NCBI GenBank assembly: GCA_050290865.1 | Contig: JBNKIW010000004.1 | Span: 1 to 64,000, forward strand | Direction: 5' to 3' | Source of the DNA: JARRLC01 sp050290865 | GTDB taxonomy: Bacteria > Pseudomonadota > Alphaproteobacteria > Rhizobiales > Rhodomicrobiaceae | Length of the DNA stretch: 64,000 nucleotides | Shown: piece after piece, positions 1-8,451 of the stretch | How the letters are laid out: every line of letters starts with the position of its first letter | Numbering within the stretch: position 1 is the stretch's first letter | Translations under genes and position numbers: made by a program | Notes under the pieces: generated by a model | Seen by the model: the letters and a program-made list of their open reading frames with translations, nothing else | What the model was told of the DNA's origin: nothing | Databases searched by the model: none

Positions 1-171
1 CTCCTTCAGGGGCAGTCGCTGGCGGGCGCGTCCTTTACGTCAATCGAGCAACTGAAAGCTCACATTGCTGCCTACGTCGAACGCCACAACGCCACCGCCG
101 AACCGTTCGTGTGGACCAAATCCGAAGTTCACCAGCGCCGCGTGAAAGGACGCCGTCTTAGCGATTTATGA
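1..171 (+). CDS. IS630-family transposase, C-terminal fragment (5' end off window)
   Basis: An open frame enters at base 1 and stops at TGA 169-171, giving the last 56 residues of a protein. The tail has an 'I..L..HI..YVERHN' helix followed by P-F-V-W-T-K, then a basic end. This is the usual C-terminus of IS630/Tc1-mariner transposases, where a 'YN....PF.WT' motif follows the DDE domain. The catalytic domain lies outside the window, so I cannot tell whether the gene is intact. The terminal repeats just downstream (181-321) agree with an IS identity. Family call is moderately sure; activity is unknown. Confidence 0.75.
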   Translation, partial: LLQGQSLAGASFTSIEQLKAHIAAYVERHNATAEPFVWTKSEVHQRRVKGRRLSDL

Positions 172-180
172 CTCCTGGTA

Positions 181-256
181 CTAGTACGCCCCGCGAGAAG
201 TCCTGACCCATTTACCGCGAGTGCTTTCAGGACTTCTCGCGGATCAGGCGTACTAG
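181..256. repeat. IS-end palindrome (about 76 bp, TA-flanked)
   Basis: Starts CTAGTACGCC and ends GGCGTACTAG. The arm CCGCGAGAAGTCCTGA (191-206) pairs with TCAGGACTTCTCGCGG (227-242), and the outer GTACGCC pairs with GGCGTAC; a few unpaired bases lie between. The two ends look like left and right IS termini brought together, as in a MITE or a solo-end remnant. The word AGAAGTCCTGACCCATTT (196-213) recurs inverted at 287-304. Confidence 0.7.
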
Positions 257-269
257 CAACCTATTGAAT

Positions 270-321
270 CTAGTACAGCCCGAGGCAAATGGGTCAGGAC
301 TTCTTAGCTGAGGCGTACTAG
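270..321. repeat. Second, degenerate IS-end repeat bordering yfbU
   Basis: Begins CTAGTACAGCC and ends GGCGTACTAG. It contains AAATGGGTCAGGACTTCT (287-304), the exact inverse of 196-213. It is probably the true right terminus of the IS, with the palindrome at 181-256 nested inside it or inserted beside it. Its final CTAG overlaps the stop codon of the minus-strand gene ending at 318. Confidence 0.6.
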
Positions 322-866
322 GCAGCCGCCTCTTCCTCCCGCTCGGCGGGAGCGTCCCTGCCCATGTCGGCGAGGATCTCCTTCAACTGCGCGGCGGTCA
401 GCACCTCTCCGCTATGCCGCGGCATGCGTTTCAGCATGGCGGCGTAGGCCTCACGCATCGGGCGCGACGCGGCGAACGGGTTGACCACCTCCATGAAGGC
501 GAACCGGTCCAGGTTGCCCATCAGGAAGCGCGCATAGGCGACCTGCCGCCCCTCGGTCTTGGGATGGAAACCGGGGAACACGAGCGCCTTTTCCTGAAAC
601 TGCACCTTGTCCTCGAAAGACAGCGCGTAATAGGACTTCTGCAACCAGTCGTACATTTCAAGGACCTGGTAGATGAAGTTCATCTCCTCCTTGAGATAAG
701 GCTCCTTCAGGCCGCTGAGGACAACCTCCTCCCATGCCTCGTGATAGCCTTCCGACAAAATCTCGATGGTTCGCTCGAACTCCGCAGCTTTCAGCGGGTA
801 GAGCGCCGCGAGAATTCGCGACTGGTTGATGAGTATTCGCCGTTCGACGTCGGTGAGGTTAAGCAC
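318..866 (-). CDS. yfbU: YfbU family protein
   Basis: 182 residues from a GTG start at 866. It resembles E. coli YfbU (about 164 aa), a soluble protein of unclear role. Shared features are an N-terminal 'ERRILINQ' helix, the central 'I.QVLEMYD.L' segment, 'F.GF...TE.R...YARFL', and the 'PM...Y..ML' stretch before a final 'LTA.QLKEIL' helix. The TAG stop (318-320) lies inside the CTAG at the IS end, so the last residues, a run of Glu and Ala, may differ from the ancestral protein. The gene is monocistronic. Family call is good; function unknown. Confidence 0.75.
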   Translation of the reverse strand: MLNLTDVERRILINQSRILAALYPLKAAEFERTIEILSEGYHEAWEEVVLSGLKEPYLKEEMNFIYQVLEMYDWLQKSYYALSFEDKVQFQEKALVFPGFHPKTEGRQVAYARFLMGNLDRFAFMEVVNPFAASRPMREAYAAMLKRMPRHSGEVLTAAQLKEILADMGRDAPAEREEEAAA

Positions 867-1253
867 GTCTGATCCCCAGCCGGAGCCTTTCCCGTCCTGC
901 CGCTGACGTGGCCCCGGTCCATTGTTCAGGCAGCGCCGCCCCTCCCCTCAAGGGCCGGCCGCGCGAAAGCAGGTTCGTTGCAAATAGTATGGGCGAGCAA
1001 ATGATTCGCAATCCAAGATTGCGCTACGCTCACAGGACACGCAAGAAACTGAGCGACTGTTGCCGTATCTACGCAGTAGCGGGCGGCGGCCGGGCGCGCC
1101 GCCTCGCCGCACCTCAGCGCCTTGTCATGCCGTTCGAATTACGATAGGTGAGGGCGTAACATTTTCAGCGCTTTGAATGCCGGATTTACGGTGCTGCGCG
1201 CGCCCGCTGTTTCCTGATGCGCCTGCCCGAGATCCGGCCTACGGAGAACTGCC
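867..1253. other. Intergenic region between yfbU and fdxA
   Basis: Holds the 5' regions of two divergent genes. The part nearest fdxA is less GC-rich (for example TAACATTTTCAGCGCTTTGAA near 1157). I see no convincing promoter pair, RNA or further gene; a 79-codon frame at 908-1147 has no recognisable features. Confidence 0.4.
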
Positions 1254-1592
1254 GTGACATATGTCGTTCTGGATGGCTGCATAAAGTGCAAATACACCGA
1301 CTGCGTGGAAGTCTGCCCGGTTGATTGTTTCTATGAAGGCGAGAACATGCTCGTCATCCATCCGGATGAGTGCATCGACTGCGGCGTCTGCGAGCCGGAA
1401 TGCCCGGTGGACGCGATCAAGCCTGACACCGAGCCGGGTCTTGAGCGATGGCTGGAGTTGAACCGTGAATATTCCGAGAAGTGGCCGAACCTGACGGTGA
1501 AGAAAGACGCGCTGCCGGACGCCGACTCGTTCACCAAAGAGACCGGCAAGCTGGAGAAATACTTCTCAGCGAATCCCGGCACCGGGGACTGA
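1254..1592 (+). CDS. fdxA: Seven-iron (3Fe-4S/4Fe-4S) ferredoxin FdxA
   Basis: 112 residues, the normal FdxA length. The GTG start at 1254 follows a GGAG-like site (CGGAGAAC). The N-terminal half carries two cysteine clusters: C-I-K-C-K-Y-T-D-C with VEVCP, then C-I-D-C-G-V-C with EPECP. Together these ligate one 3Fe-4S and one 4Fe-4S centre. The C-terminal extension through 'LEKYFSANPG' is typical of the proteobacterial FdxA group rather than small clostridial ferredoxins. It acts as a soluble electron carrier; its redox partner cannot be inferred from neighbours, since argC follows after 108 bases and is unrelated. Confidence 0.95.
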   Translation: MTYVVLDGCIKCKYTDCVEVCPVDCFYEGENMLVIHPDECIDCGVCEPECPVDAIKPDTEPGLERWLELNREYSEKWPNLTVKKDALPDADSFTKETGKLEKYFSANPGTGD

Positions 1593-1700
1593 TTTCCGGC
1601 GACGCCCGCGCCCCGTCCCCTGCTGCTGCCGGGCAACCAGCTTGCTTTTTGACGCGCCCGGCCTATAGCTGCTCGCGCGCGGCAGCAGGAGACCCCCGTC

Positions 1701-2747
1701 ATGGCACAAGGCAAGATCCGCATCGGCGTTCTGGGCGCGTCCGGCTACACGGGCGCCGATCTCGTTCGCCTTGCGGCCCGTCACCCGAACATGGAAATCG
1801 CCGTCCTGGCAGCGTCGAGCCATGCGGGCAAGGCGCTCGCCGAGGTCTTCCCGCATTTCGCTTTTATCCCCGCGCCCGCGCTGATTAAAGCCGAGGAAGC
1901 GGACTGGAGCGGCTGCGACGCCGTCTTCTCCGGGCTGCCGCACGGCACCGCGCAGGACCTGATCAAGACACTCCCCGGCAGCGTCAAAATCATCGACATG
2001 TCGGCGGATTTCCGCCTGCGCGACGCCGCCGTCTACACGAAATGGTATGGTCGCGAGCACAACGCGACCGGCCTGCTGGCCGAAGCCGCCTACGGTCTCA
2101 CCGAGCATTATGGCGCAGCGATCGCCGCGGCGCGGCTGGTGGCCTGTCCGGGCTGTTATCCGACAGCGACGCTGCTTGCGCTTCTGCCACTGGTTTCCAG
2201 CGGTCTGATTGATCCCGCCGACATCATCATCGACGCGAAATCGGGCGTCTCCGGAGCGGGCCGCAGCCTGAAGCAGAATCTGCTGGCCGCAGAGGCGGGA
2301 GAGGGGCTGACGCCTTACGGCATCGCCAGCCACCGTCACGCGCCGGAAATCGAGCAGGAAATCGGCCGGGCCGCGGGTCGTGACGTCATTGTCAATTTCA
2401 CGCCGCATCTCATCCCCATGAGCCGTGGCGAACTGGTCACCTGCTATGTGAGGCTGTCCGGCGGCGCCACGGCGGACGCTGTGCGCGACGCCCTCAGCGC
2501 TGCCTACCGGGATAAACCCTTTGTGCAAGTCGCAGCGAAAGGCGTGATCCCCGCGACGCAGACCGTGCGCGGCTCCAACTACTGCCAGATCGGTGTCTTC
2601 GCTGACCGCATGCCGGAACGCGCCATCGTCGTTTCCACCATCGACAATCTGGTGAAGGGGTCAGCGGGTCAGGCGATCCAGAATTTCAACCTGATGTTCG
2701 GATTGCCGGAAACGACAGGGCTCGAACAGCTCCCGCTGTTTCCGTGA
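1701..2747 (+). CDS. argC: N-acetyl-gamma-glutamyl-phosphate reductase (arginine synthesis)
   Basis: 348 residues, a normal type-1 ArgC. It makes N-acetylglutamate semialdehyde from N-acetylglutamyl phosphate with NADPH, the third step of arginine synthesis. The N-terminal dinucleotide fold has G-x-S-G-Y-T-G (residues 11-17). The catalytic Cys is in A-C-P-G-C-Y-P-T near residue 150. The ATG at 1701 is preceded by AGGAG. It stands alone here, with no other arg gene in the window. The thiC riboswitch region follows. Confidence 0.96.
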   Translation: MAQGKIRIGVLGASGYTGADLVRLAARHPNMEIAVLAASSHAGKALAEVFPHFAFIPAPALIKAEEADWSGCDAVFSGLPHGTAQDLIKTLPGSVKIIDMSADFRLRDAAVYTKWYGREHNATGLLAEAAYGLTEHYGAAIAAARLVACPGCYPTATLLALLPLVSSGLIDPADIIIDAKSGVSGAGRSLKQNLLAAEAGEGLTPYGIASHRHAPEIEQEIGRAAGRDVIVNFTPHLIPMSRGELVTCYVRLSGGATADAVRDALSAAYRDKPFVQVAAKGVIPATQTVRGSNYCQIGVFADRMPERAIVVSTIDNLVKGSAGQAIQNFNLMFGLPETTGLEQLPLFP

Positions 2748-2819
2748 CCGCGGGGTATGCCCCGCACGTTTTCCGCCGCCCTTGCAAATGACGGTCGGGC
2801 AGCGCACATTAACTTTATT

Positions 2820-2930
2820 CCGAGGGGGGCCGTCGGTCAGGCGGCTGAGATTGGAATAGCGTCCGCTCAAGAGATGCGCCGTCCAACCACCCTTTGAACC
2901 TGATCCGGGTCATACCGGCGAAGGGACGGA
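2820..2930 (+). promoter_or_regulatory. TPP (thi-box) riboswitch controlling thiC
   Basis: The conserved thi-box parts are present in order: GGGG and GCC (about 2824-2832), GGCTGAGA (2843-2850), then ACCCTTTGAACCTGATCC (2889-2906) and GGGTCATACCGGCGAAGGGA. It lies about 80 bases upstream of the thiC start. In proteobacteria thiamine pyrophosphate binding to such an aptamer lowers thiC expression, often by hiding the ribosome site. No clear terminator hairpin with a T-run follows, which favours translational control here (inference). Confidence 0.97.
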
Positions 2931-3011
2931 GCCGCTGACAATACCGCGCACGCCTCTCCCGCCGCCCCGCGAGGGTCATCCAGCACAGCCGCCGCCAGGG
3001 AGAGAGCGCGA

Positions 3012-4910
3012 ATGAACAAACCGTCCTCAAGTAGCGAAGCGATAGGACAGGCAAGAAATCTGCCCCATCCGACCGACCTGACCGCTCCGAAGGTCACCAC
3101 CGGCCCGCTGCCTGCCTCGCGCAAGGTCTATTCGGCGCCGGATGGGCACCACGATCTCCGCGTGCCATTCCGCGAGATCGCGCTGACGGAGGGCGCGGGC
3201 GAGCCGCATTTCCGCGTCTACGACCCCTCGGGCATTTACACCGAAGAAGGCGTTTCCTTCGACGTGGCGGCCGGGCTGGCGCGCGAGCGGCGGGCCTGGG
3301 TCGAAGCGCGTGGCGGTGTCGAAGCCTACGACGGCCGCGAGATTCGCCATGAGGACAACAACGCGGCGGGCGATCACCTCGCGCGCGCCTTCCCACAACG
3401 GCACCGGCCCATGCGCGGCCTCCCGGACAAGCCGCTGACGCAGCTCGAATATGCGCGCGCCGGGATCATCACCAAGGAAATGGTCTACATCGCCCACCGT
3501 GAAAACCTGGGCCGCGCAAGTGCAACCGAAGGGGCGGCGGCCCGTCTCGCGGGCGGCGAGAGCTTCGGCGCGGCGATCCCGGAATTCATCACGCCGGAAT
3601 TCGTGCGCTCGGAGGTCGCGCGCGGGCGTGCGATCATCCCCGCCAACATCAACCACGCCGAGTTGGAGCCGATGATCATCGGCCGCAACTTCCTCACCAA
3701 GATCAACGCCAATATCGGCAATTCCGCCGTGGCGTCCTCGGTCGAGGAGGAGGTGGAGAAGATGGCTTGGGCGATCCGCTGGGGCGCCGATACGGTGATG
3801 GACCTGAGCACGGGCCGTAATATCCACAACACACGCGAATGGATCATCCGCAACGCGCCCGTTCCCATCGGCACGGTGCCGATCTATCAGGCGCTGGAGA
3901 AGGTCGGCGGCGATCCGCTCAAGCTCGATTGGGAGGTTTACAGGGACACGCTGATCGAGCAGTGCGAGCAGGGCGTCGATTATTTCACCGTGCATGCGGG
4001 CGTGCGCCTGCGCTATGTGCCGCTGACGGCCAGCCGCGTGACCGGCATCGTCTCGCGCGGCGGCGCTATCATGGCCAAGTGGTGCCTGGCGCAGCACCGC
4101 GAGAGCTTCCTCTACGAGCGGTTTGAGGAAATCTGCGACATCATGCGCCGCTATGACGTGGCGTTCTCGCTGGGCGACGGCCTGCGGCCCGGTTCGATCG
4201 CAGACGCCAATGACGCCGCGCAGTTCGCCGAGTTGGAGACGCTGGGCGAGCTGACGAAGGTCGCCTGGGCGAAGGGCTGCCAGGTGATGATCGAGGGGCC
4301 GGGCCATGTCCCGCTGCACAAGATCAAGGTCAATGTCGAGAAGCAGCTCGCGCTGTGCGGCGAGGCGCCGTTCTACACGCTCGGGCCGCTTGTGACCGAC
4401 ATCGCGCCGGGCTACGACCATATCACGTCCGCGGTCGGCGCGGCGATGATCGGCTGGTTCGGCACGGCGATGCTCTGCTACGTGACGCCGAAGGAGCATC
4501 TCGGCCTGCCCGACCGCAACGACGTCAAGACCGGGGTGATCGCCTACAAGATTGCAGCGCACGCGGCGGATCTGGCCAAGGGGCATCCGGCAGCGCAGGC
4601 GCGCGATGACGCCATTTCGCGGGCGCGCTTCGATTTCCGCTGGGAGGACCAGTTCAACCTGTCGCTCGATCCGGACACGGCGCACGCCATGCACGACGAG
4701 ACCCTGCCGCGCCCCGCCCACAAGGCGGCGCATTTCTGCTCGATGTGCGGTCCGAAATTCTGCTCGATGGAGATCACGCAGCAGGTGCGGGATTACGCCG
4801 CGAAACTGAACCGGCCGGTGGAAGAGGCGGCGGAAGAGGGCATGGCCGAGATGAGCGAGCGGTTCAGGGAGATGGGTGGGCAGGTTTATGTGGAAGCCGG
4901 GAAAACCTAA
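3012..4910 (+). CDS. thiC: Phosphomethylpyrimidine synthase ThiC
   Basis: 632 residues, full length. This radical-SAM enzyme rearranges aminoimidazole ribotide into hydroxymethylpyrimidine phosphate for thiamine. The C-terminal cluster motif C-S-M-C-G-P-K-F-C (near residue 580) binds the 4Fe-4S centre. Other ThiC signatures are 'IPANINHAE', 'GNSAVASSVEEEVEKM', 'DGLRPG' and 'MIEGPGHVPLHKI'. The ATG at 3012 follows an AGGGAGAGAG ribosome site. It is regulated by the upstream TPP riboswitch. Its stop overlaps by four bases the stop of the convergent esterase gene. Confidence 0.98.
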   Translation: MNKPSSSSEAIGQARNLPHPTDLTAPKVTTGPLPASRKVYSAPDGHHDLRVPFREIALTEGAGEPHFRVYDPSGIYTEEGVSFDVAAGLARERRAWVEARGGVEAYDGREIRHEDNNAAGDHLARAFPQRHRPMRGLPDKPLTQLEYARAGIITKEMVYIAHRENLGRASATEGAAARLAGGESFGAAIPEFITPEFVRSEVARGRAIIPANINHAELEPMIIGRNFLTKINANIGNSAVASSVEEEVEKMAWAIRWGADTVMDLSTGRNIHNTREWIIRNAPVPIGTVPIYQALEKVGGDPLKLDWEVYRDTLIEQCEQGVDYFTVHAGVRLRYVPLTASRVTGIVSRGGAIMAKWCLAQHRESFLYERFEEICDIMRRYDVAFSLGDGLRPGSIADANDAAQFAELETLGELTKVAWAKGCQVMIEGPGHVPLHKIKVNVEKQLALCGEAPFYTLGPLVTDIAPGYDHITSAVGAAMIGWFGTAMLCYVTPKEHLGLPDRNDVKTGVIAYKIAAHAADLAKGHPAAQARDDAISRARFDFRWEDQFNLSLDPDTAHAMHDETLPRPAHKAAHFCSMCGPKFCSMEITQQVRDYAAKLNRPVEEAAEEGMAEMSERFREMGGQVYVEAGKT

Positions 4911-5755
4911 GAAGCGCGGAGCGCCACAGCATCCTGCACGCTCACCGGCACAAGCGACTCGATGAACGCCTTCACCCGCGCGCTGACGATGGCGCGTTGC
5001 CTGTCGATCGTCACCATGTGGTAACTGTCGTCGAGGATCAGCGTCTCGACCAACCCGCCGAGATGGCGCTGGAGATAGTGGGCGTTGGATAATCCGGCCA
5101 CGTCGTCCTCGCGCGCGTGGACCAGCAGCGTATGTTGACGCACCATGCCGAGTTCAGGCCGCAGCGCTTTCACCAGCCGCCAGAACTCGCGCAGCGCATG
5201 CGGCGGCGTGCGCAGCAGCTTGGCGGCGGCCGTGTCGCCGCTGGTCATCGCCCTGAGCACGATCTGGCGGATGCGCTCATCCTTGATGCCGTACGGTTCG
5301 CGATCGACGATGCGATAGCGGTCGCCGATGGGGGTGTCGATCAGGAAACGCAGCAGCTTGAGGAGGAACGAATACCACGGCACGGCCCAGCCGTCATACC
5401 ACAGTGTCGGCGCCAGCATGAGGACACCGCGCACGGACTCAGGCTGACGCGCCGCGAGCATGGCGGCAAGTAGCGATCCCATCGAGAGGCCGCCCGCGAC
5501 GACAGTGCTGCAATGCGTCTCAAGCCGGGCGAGACCAGCCTCGGCGCTGGCATACCAATCCTGCCATCGTGACACCGCCAGGTCCGTCTCGGTGCCGCAA
5601 TGTCCCGCGAGCTGGCAGCACAGGACGGTCGCCCCCGTGTCGGCGACGCGTAGCGCAAGGCTTTTCATCTCCACGGGGGTGCTCCCAAGGCCGTGGATGA
5701 GCAGCACTCCGGTCCGCCCGCCTCTCAGGAGGATGCTGAAATCCTTCTCTGCCAT
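4907..5755 (-). CDS. Alpha/beta-hydrolase, carboxylesterase/monoacylglycerol lipase-like
   Basis: 282 residues. The sequence fits the Est30/monoacylglycerol lipase type of hydrolase: an oxyanion loop H-G-L-G-S (near residue 21), the nucleophile elbow G-L-S-M-G (near 92), an acid in 'HAREDD' and the catalytic His in 'DDSYHMVTID' near the C-terminus. There is no signal peptide, so it should be cytoplasmic. The likely reaction is hydrolysis of short or medium acyl esters; the substrate is unknown. It converges on thiC with a four-base overlap (CTAA) and has no operon partner. Confidence 0.8.
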   Translation of the reverse strand: MAEKDFSILLRGGRTGVLLIHGLGSTPVEMKSLALRVADTGATVLCCQLAGHCGTETDLAVSRWQDWYASAEAGLARLETHCSTVVAGGLSMGSLLAAMLAARQPESVRGVLMLAPTLWYDGWAVPWYSFLLKLLRFLIDTPIGDRYRIVDREPYGIKDERIRQIVLRAMTSGDTAAAKLLRTPPHALREFWRLVKALRPELGMVRQHTLLVHAREDDVAGLSNAHYLQRHLGGLVETLILDDSYHMVTIDRQRAIVSARVKAFIESLVPVSVQDAVALRAS

Positions 5756-5960
5756 CCGTTTCCCGTGGCAGGCAAAGCGTCCCGCCCCACGCTGAAAGCC
5801 GGTTCATAGCGAGCTTGATTTTGCTTTACAAGACGGACCGGTCGGGCTTTCCACGGAACCAACAGGGCACGCGCGCTTTCGCCGCGAAGGTGAGGAACAC
5901 CTGCAACAAACGCTGCGGCCCGCTGAAATCGCGGGCGGGTCATGTCAGGATGTGCGCCGC

Positions 5961-6173
5961 TCAATCCAGACTGTCGTTGCGCGGCTCGCCGTAGTAGTGG
6001 ATGCCCCGTCCCTTCGGCAGCAGCAGAAGGATGAGCACCAGGGGCGGAAACAGAAACGAAATGGCGACCCAATAGCCTGCATGCCTGTTCTTGGCGTAGC
6101 ACGCGATACCCGCAATGATCGACGCCAGCAGGGAAGCCACCAGATACATGGTCAGCAACATGCCCGCCTCCAT
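5961..6173 (-). CDS. Small two-helix membrane protein, hypothetical
   Basis: 70 residues with two predicted transmembrane helices: one from about residue 6 to 25 (LLTMYLVASLLASIIAGIAC), one from about 34 to 52 (VAISFLFPPLVLILLLL). They are separated by a short basic turn (K-N-R-H). The cytoplasmic tail is polar. No catalytic motif and no family I can name. A second start (Met5) is possible. It resembles in plan the small ORF at 25536-25829. It lies alone between the esterase and divergent dapF. It may be real but is unproven. Confidence 0.5.
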   Translation of the reverse strand: MEAGMLLTMYLVASLLASIIAGIACYAKNRHAGYWVAISFLFPPLVLILLLLPKGRGIHYYGEPRNDSLD

Positions 6174-6313
6174 GACACGCCCTCTCTATTTGCCCCGATC
6201 GCCAAAATAATATGGCTACTGATCACCTCGCCGTAAATCACCTATATCCACGTGCCGTTCATGTCCGCCGAAAATAATTGTCACAGCCGCCGGCAACACC
6301 ATATAAGCGCCTT

Positions 6314-7177
6314 ATGAATAAGCATGCTCTACATTTTCGGAAGATGAACGGCCTCGGCAACGATTTTACCGTGATCGACGACCGTTCGCACGCGCTTCGT
6401 GCCGGGGCCGCCCTGGCGCGGCGTCTCGCCGACCGGGAGACCGGGCCCGGCTGCGATCAGGTGATCGTGCTGGAAACGTCGGAGCGCGGGAACGTCTTCA
6501 TGCGCATCCTTAACGCGGACGGATCGGAAGTTGAAGCGTGCGGCAACGCGACCCGTTGCGTTGCGGGCCTCCTGGCCGAGGAAACGGGGCGCAAGGAGGT
6601 GGCCATCGAGACCGCGGCGGGCCTGCTTTTCGCAACGGTCAATGTGGACGGATCGGTCACGGTGGACATGGGCAGGCCGCGCCTCGGATGGAAGGAGATC
6701 CCGCTGTCGCGGGCGTTCGCGGATACCACGGCCATCGATTTCACGGTCGAGACCGGGCCGGCGGGGCCTTTGCGCACACCCGGTGTCATAAATGTGGGGA
6801 ATCCGCATTGTATCTTCTGGGTGGACGATCTAAGCGCTTATGACCTTGCCGGAATTGGCCCGCGTGTCGAAAACGATCCCCTGTTTCCCGAACGGGTGAA
6901 CGTGTCCCTGGCCCAGATCCTGTCTCGGGAGAGCTTGCGGCTTGCCGTCTGGGAGCGCGGCGTGGGATTGACGAAGGCCTGCGGAACGGGGGCCTGCGCA
7001 GCGGCCGTCGCGGCGGCGCGCAAAGGTTTGACCGGGCGTAACGTAGTCGTAACCCTTCCCGGCGGTAACCTCAGGATTGATTGGCGTCCCACGGACGACC
7101 ACATTTTAATGACCGGGCCGTGGGAATTGGACTATGAAGGTGTGTTTGAGCTGGACCGGCCCGCTCAAACCGGTTGA
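6314..7177 (+). CDS. dapF: Diaminopimelate epimerase
   Basis: 287 residues. Interconverts LL- and meso-diaminopimelate for lysine and peptidoglycan. The two catalytic cysteines are seen in 'EACGNATRC' (about residue 76) and 'KACGTGACAAA' (about 225). The N-terminus 'KMNGLGNDF' is canonical. I chose the ATG at 6314; an in-frame TTG at 6278 would add 12 residues unlike the family. It heads a cluster with mtaB (8-base gap) and ftsY (4-base overlap), the standard order in Hyphomicrobiales. Confidence 0.96.
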   Translation: MNKHALHFRKMNGLGNDFTVIDDRSHALRAGAALARRLADRETGPGCDQVIVLETSERGNVFMRILNADGSEVEACGNATRCVAGLLAEETGRKEVAIETAAGLLFATVNVDGSVTVDMGRPRLGWKEIPLSRAFADTTAIDFTVETGPAGPLRTPGVINVGNPHCIFWVDDLSAYDLAGIGPRVENDPLFPERVNVSLAQILSRESLRLAVWERGVGLTKACGTGACAAAVAAARKGLTGRNVVVTLPGGNLRIDWRPTDDHILMTGPWELDYEGVFELDRPAQTG

Positions 7178-7185
7178 ATGCGAGC

Positions 7186-8451
7186 ATGGACGTGACGGAC
7201 GCGCCTCGGATGATCAGTTTCGGCTGCCGCCTCAACGCTTATGAGAGCGAGGCGATGGCGGAGCATGTCCGCGCGGCCGGGCTCGCCAACGCCATCGTCG
7301 TCAACAGCTGCGCCGTCACCGCCGAAGCCGTCCGCCAGACCCGTCAGGCGATTCGGCGTGCCCGCCGGGAAAACCCCGCTGCACGCATCATCGTCACCGG
7401 CTGCGCGGCGCAGATCGAACCGGACAGATTCGCCGCCATGCCCGAGGTGGACCACGTCATCGGCAATGACGACAAGATGCGCACGGAGACATTCGCCGCG
7501 CTGGCCGCCGGGACGAGCGGGCGAATCATCGTCAACGACATCATGTCCGTGCGCGAGACGGCGCATCATCTCGTGGCCGGGTTCGGCAGCCGCGCGCGCG
7601 CCTATGTGCAGGTCCAGAACGGCTGCGATCACCGTTGCACATTCTGCGTCATCCCCTTTGGCCGCGGGCCGTCGCGCTCCGTTCCGGCGGATGTGGTGGT
7701 GGGGCAGGTGCGCAGGCTGGTCGAAGGCGGCTATCACGAAATCGTGCTGACCGGTGTGGACATCACCGCCTATGGCGCCGATCTGGCCGGCGAAATGACG
7801 CTCGGCCGCCTCGTGCAGGAGATTCTCCGCCTCGTGCCTGAACTGCCGCGCCTGCGCCTGTCGTCGATCGACACCATCGAGGCCGACCCGGCGCTGATGC
7901 GCGCGCTCGCCGAGGAAGAGCGGCTGATGCCGCATCTGCACCTGTCGCTGCAGGCGGGCGACGATATGATCCTGAAGAGGATGAAGCGGCGCCACTCGCG
8001 CGGCGACGCCGTGGCGTTCTGCGCCGAGGCGCGGCAGCTGCGCCCCGATATCGTGCTCGGCGCCGACATCATCGCCGGTTTCCCGACTGAGAGCGCGGAG
8101 ATGTTCGCGCAATCGCTGAGCCTCGTGGATGACTGCGGGCTGACGTTCCTGCATGTCTTCCCGTTCTCGGCACGCCCCGGCACGCCCGCTGCCAGGATGC
8201 CGCAGTTGGACCGCCGCGAGGTGAAGGACCGCGCCGAGCGGTTGCGCGAGGCGGGCCGGGCTGCGCTCGAAGGCTATCTCGCCTCCTGCCGTGGCCGGAC
8301 GCTCGAAGTGCTGATGGAAGAAGGCACGCAGGGCCGCACGCCGCATTTCGCGGAGATTGCGCTCGACTCGGCAGCCCCGCCGGGCAGCCTGATCACGGCA
8401 TCGGTCATGGGCCATGACTCCGGCCGGTTGAGGGGGGCGCTGCTCTCGTGA
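7186..8451 (+). CDS. mtaB: tRNA t6A37 methylthiotransferase MtaB
   Basis: 421 residues. A radical-SAM methylthiotransferase that turns t6A at tRNA position 37 into ms2t6A. The N-terminal MTTase domain has Cys in 'GCRLN', 'NSCAVT' and 'TGCAAQ'. The radical-SAM motif is C-D-H-R-C-T-F-C (near residue 145). The third cluster and 'LTGVDI.AYG' identify MtaB rather than MiaB or RimO. A TRAM-like tail follows. The ATG at 7186 is preferred over a TTG at 7174 that overlaps the dapF stop. Its 3' end overlaps ftsY by four bases, suggesting coupled translation. Confidence 0.93.
   Translation: MDVTDAPRMISFGCRLNAYESEAMAEHVRAAGLANAIVVNSCAVTAEAVRQTRQAIRRARRENPAARIIVTGCAAQIEPDRFAAMPEVDHVIGNDDKMRTETFAALAAGTSGRIIVNDIMSVRETAHHLVAGFGSRARAYVQVQNGCDHRCTFCVIPFGRGPSRSVPADVVVGQVRRLVEGGYHEIVLTGVDITAYGADLAGEMTLGRLVQEILRLVPELPRLRLSSIDTIEADPALMRALAEEERLMPHLHLSLQAGDDMILKRMKRRHSRGDAVAFCAEARQLRPDIVLGADIIAGFPTESAEMFAQSLSLVDDCGLTFLHVFPFSARPGTPAARMPQLDRREVKDRAERLREAGRAALEGYLASCRGRTLEVLMEEGTQGRTPHFAEIALDSAAPPGSLITASVMGHDSGRLRGALLS

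Larger units (their letters stand above)
1..321 (+). mobile_element. Right part of an IS630-family insertion sequence with nested ends
   Basis: The transposase tail (to 171) is followed by 150 bases of inverted-repeat DNA. CTAG occurs at 181, 253, 270 and 318; many IS630 elements insert at CTAG and duplicate its TA. The outermost likely end is the TA inside CTAG at 318-321, directly against the 3' end of the yfbU-like gene. The left end lies beyond the window. Confidence 0.65.

Noticed and set aside
908..1147. 79-codon frame in the yfbU-fdxA gap
   Set aside because: No ribosome site, no hydrophobic or motif pattern; looks random.
3027..4733. Long open frame of 568 codons antisense to thiC
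   Set aside because: It is a shadow caused by GC-rich third positions; thiC is certain and the antisense product is Arg/His-rich without any family features.
6278..6313. TTG start for dapF giving 12 extra residues
   Set aside because: The added residues are not conserved and ATG 6314 gives the normal N-terminus close to the 'MNGLGNDF' motif.
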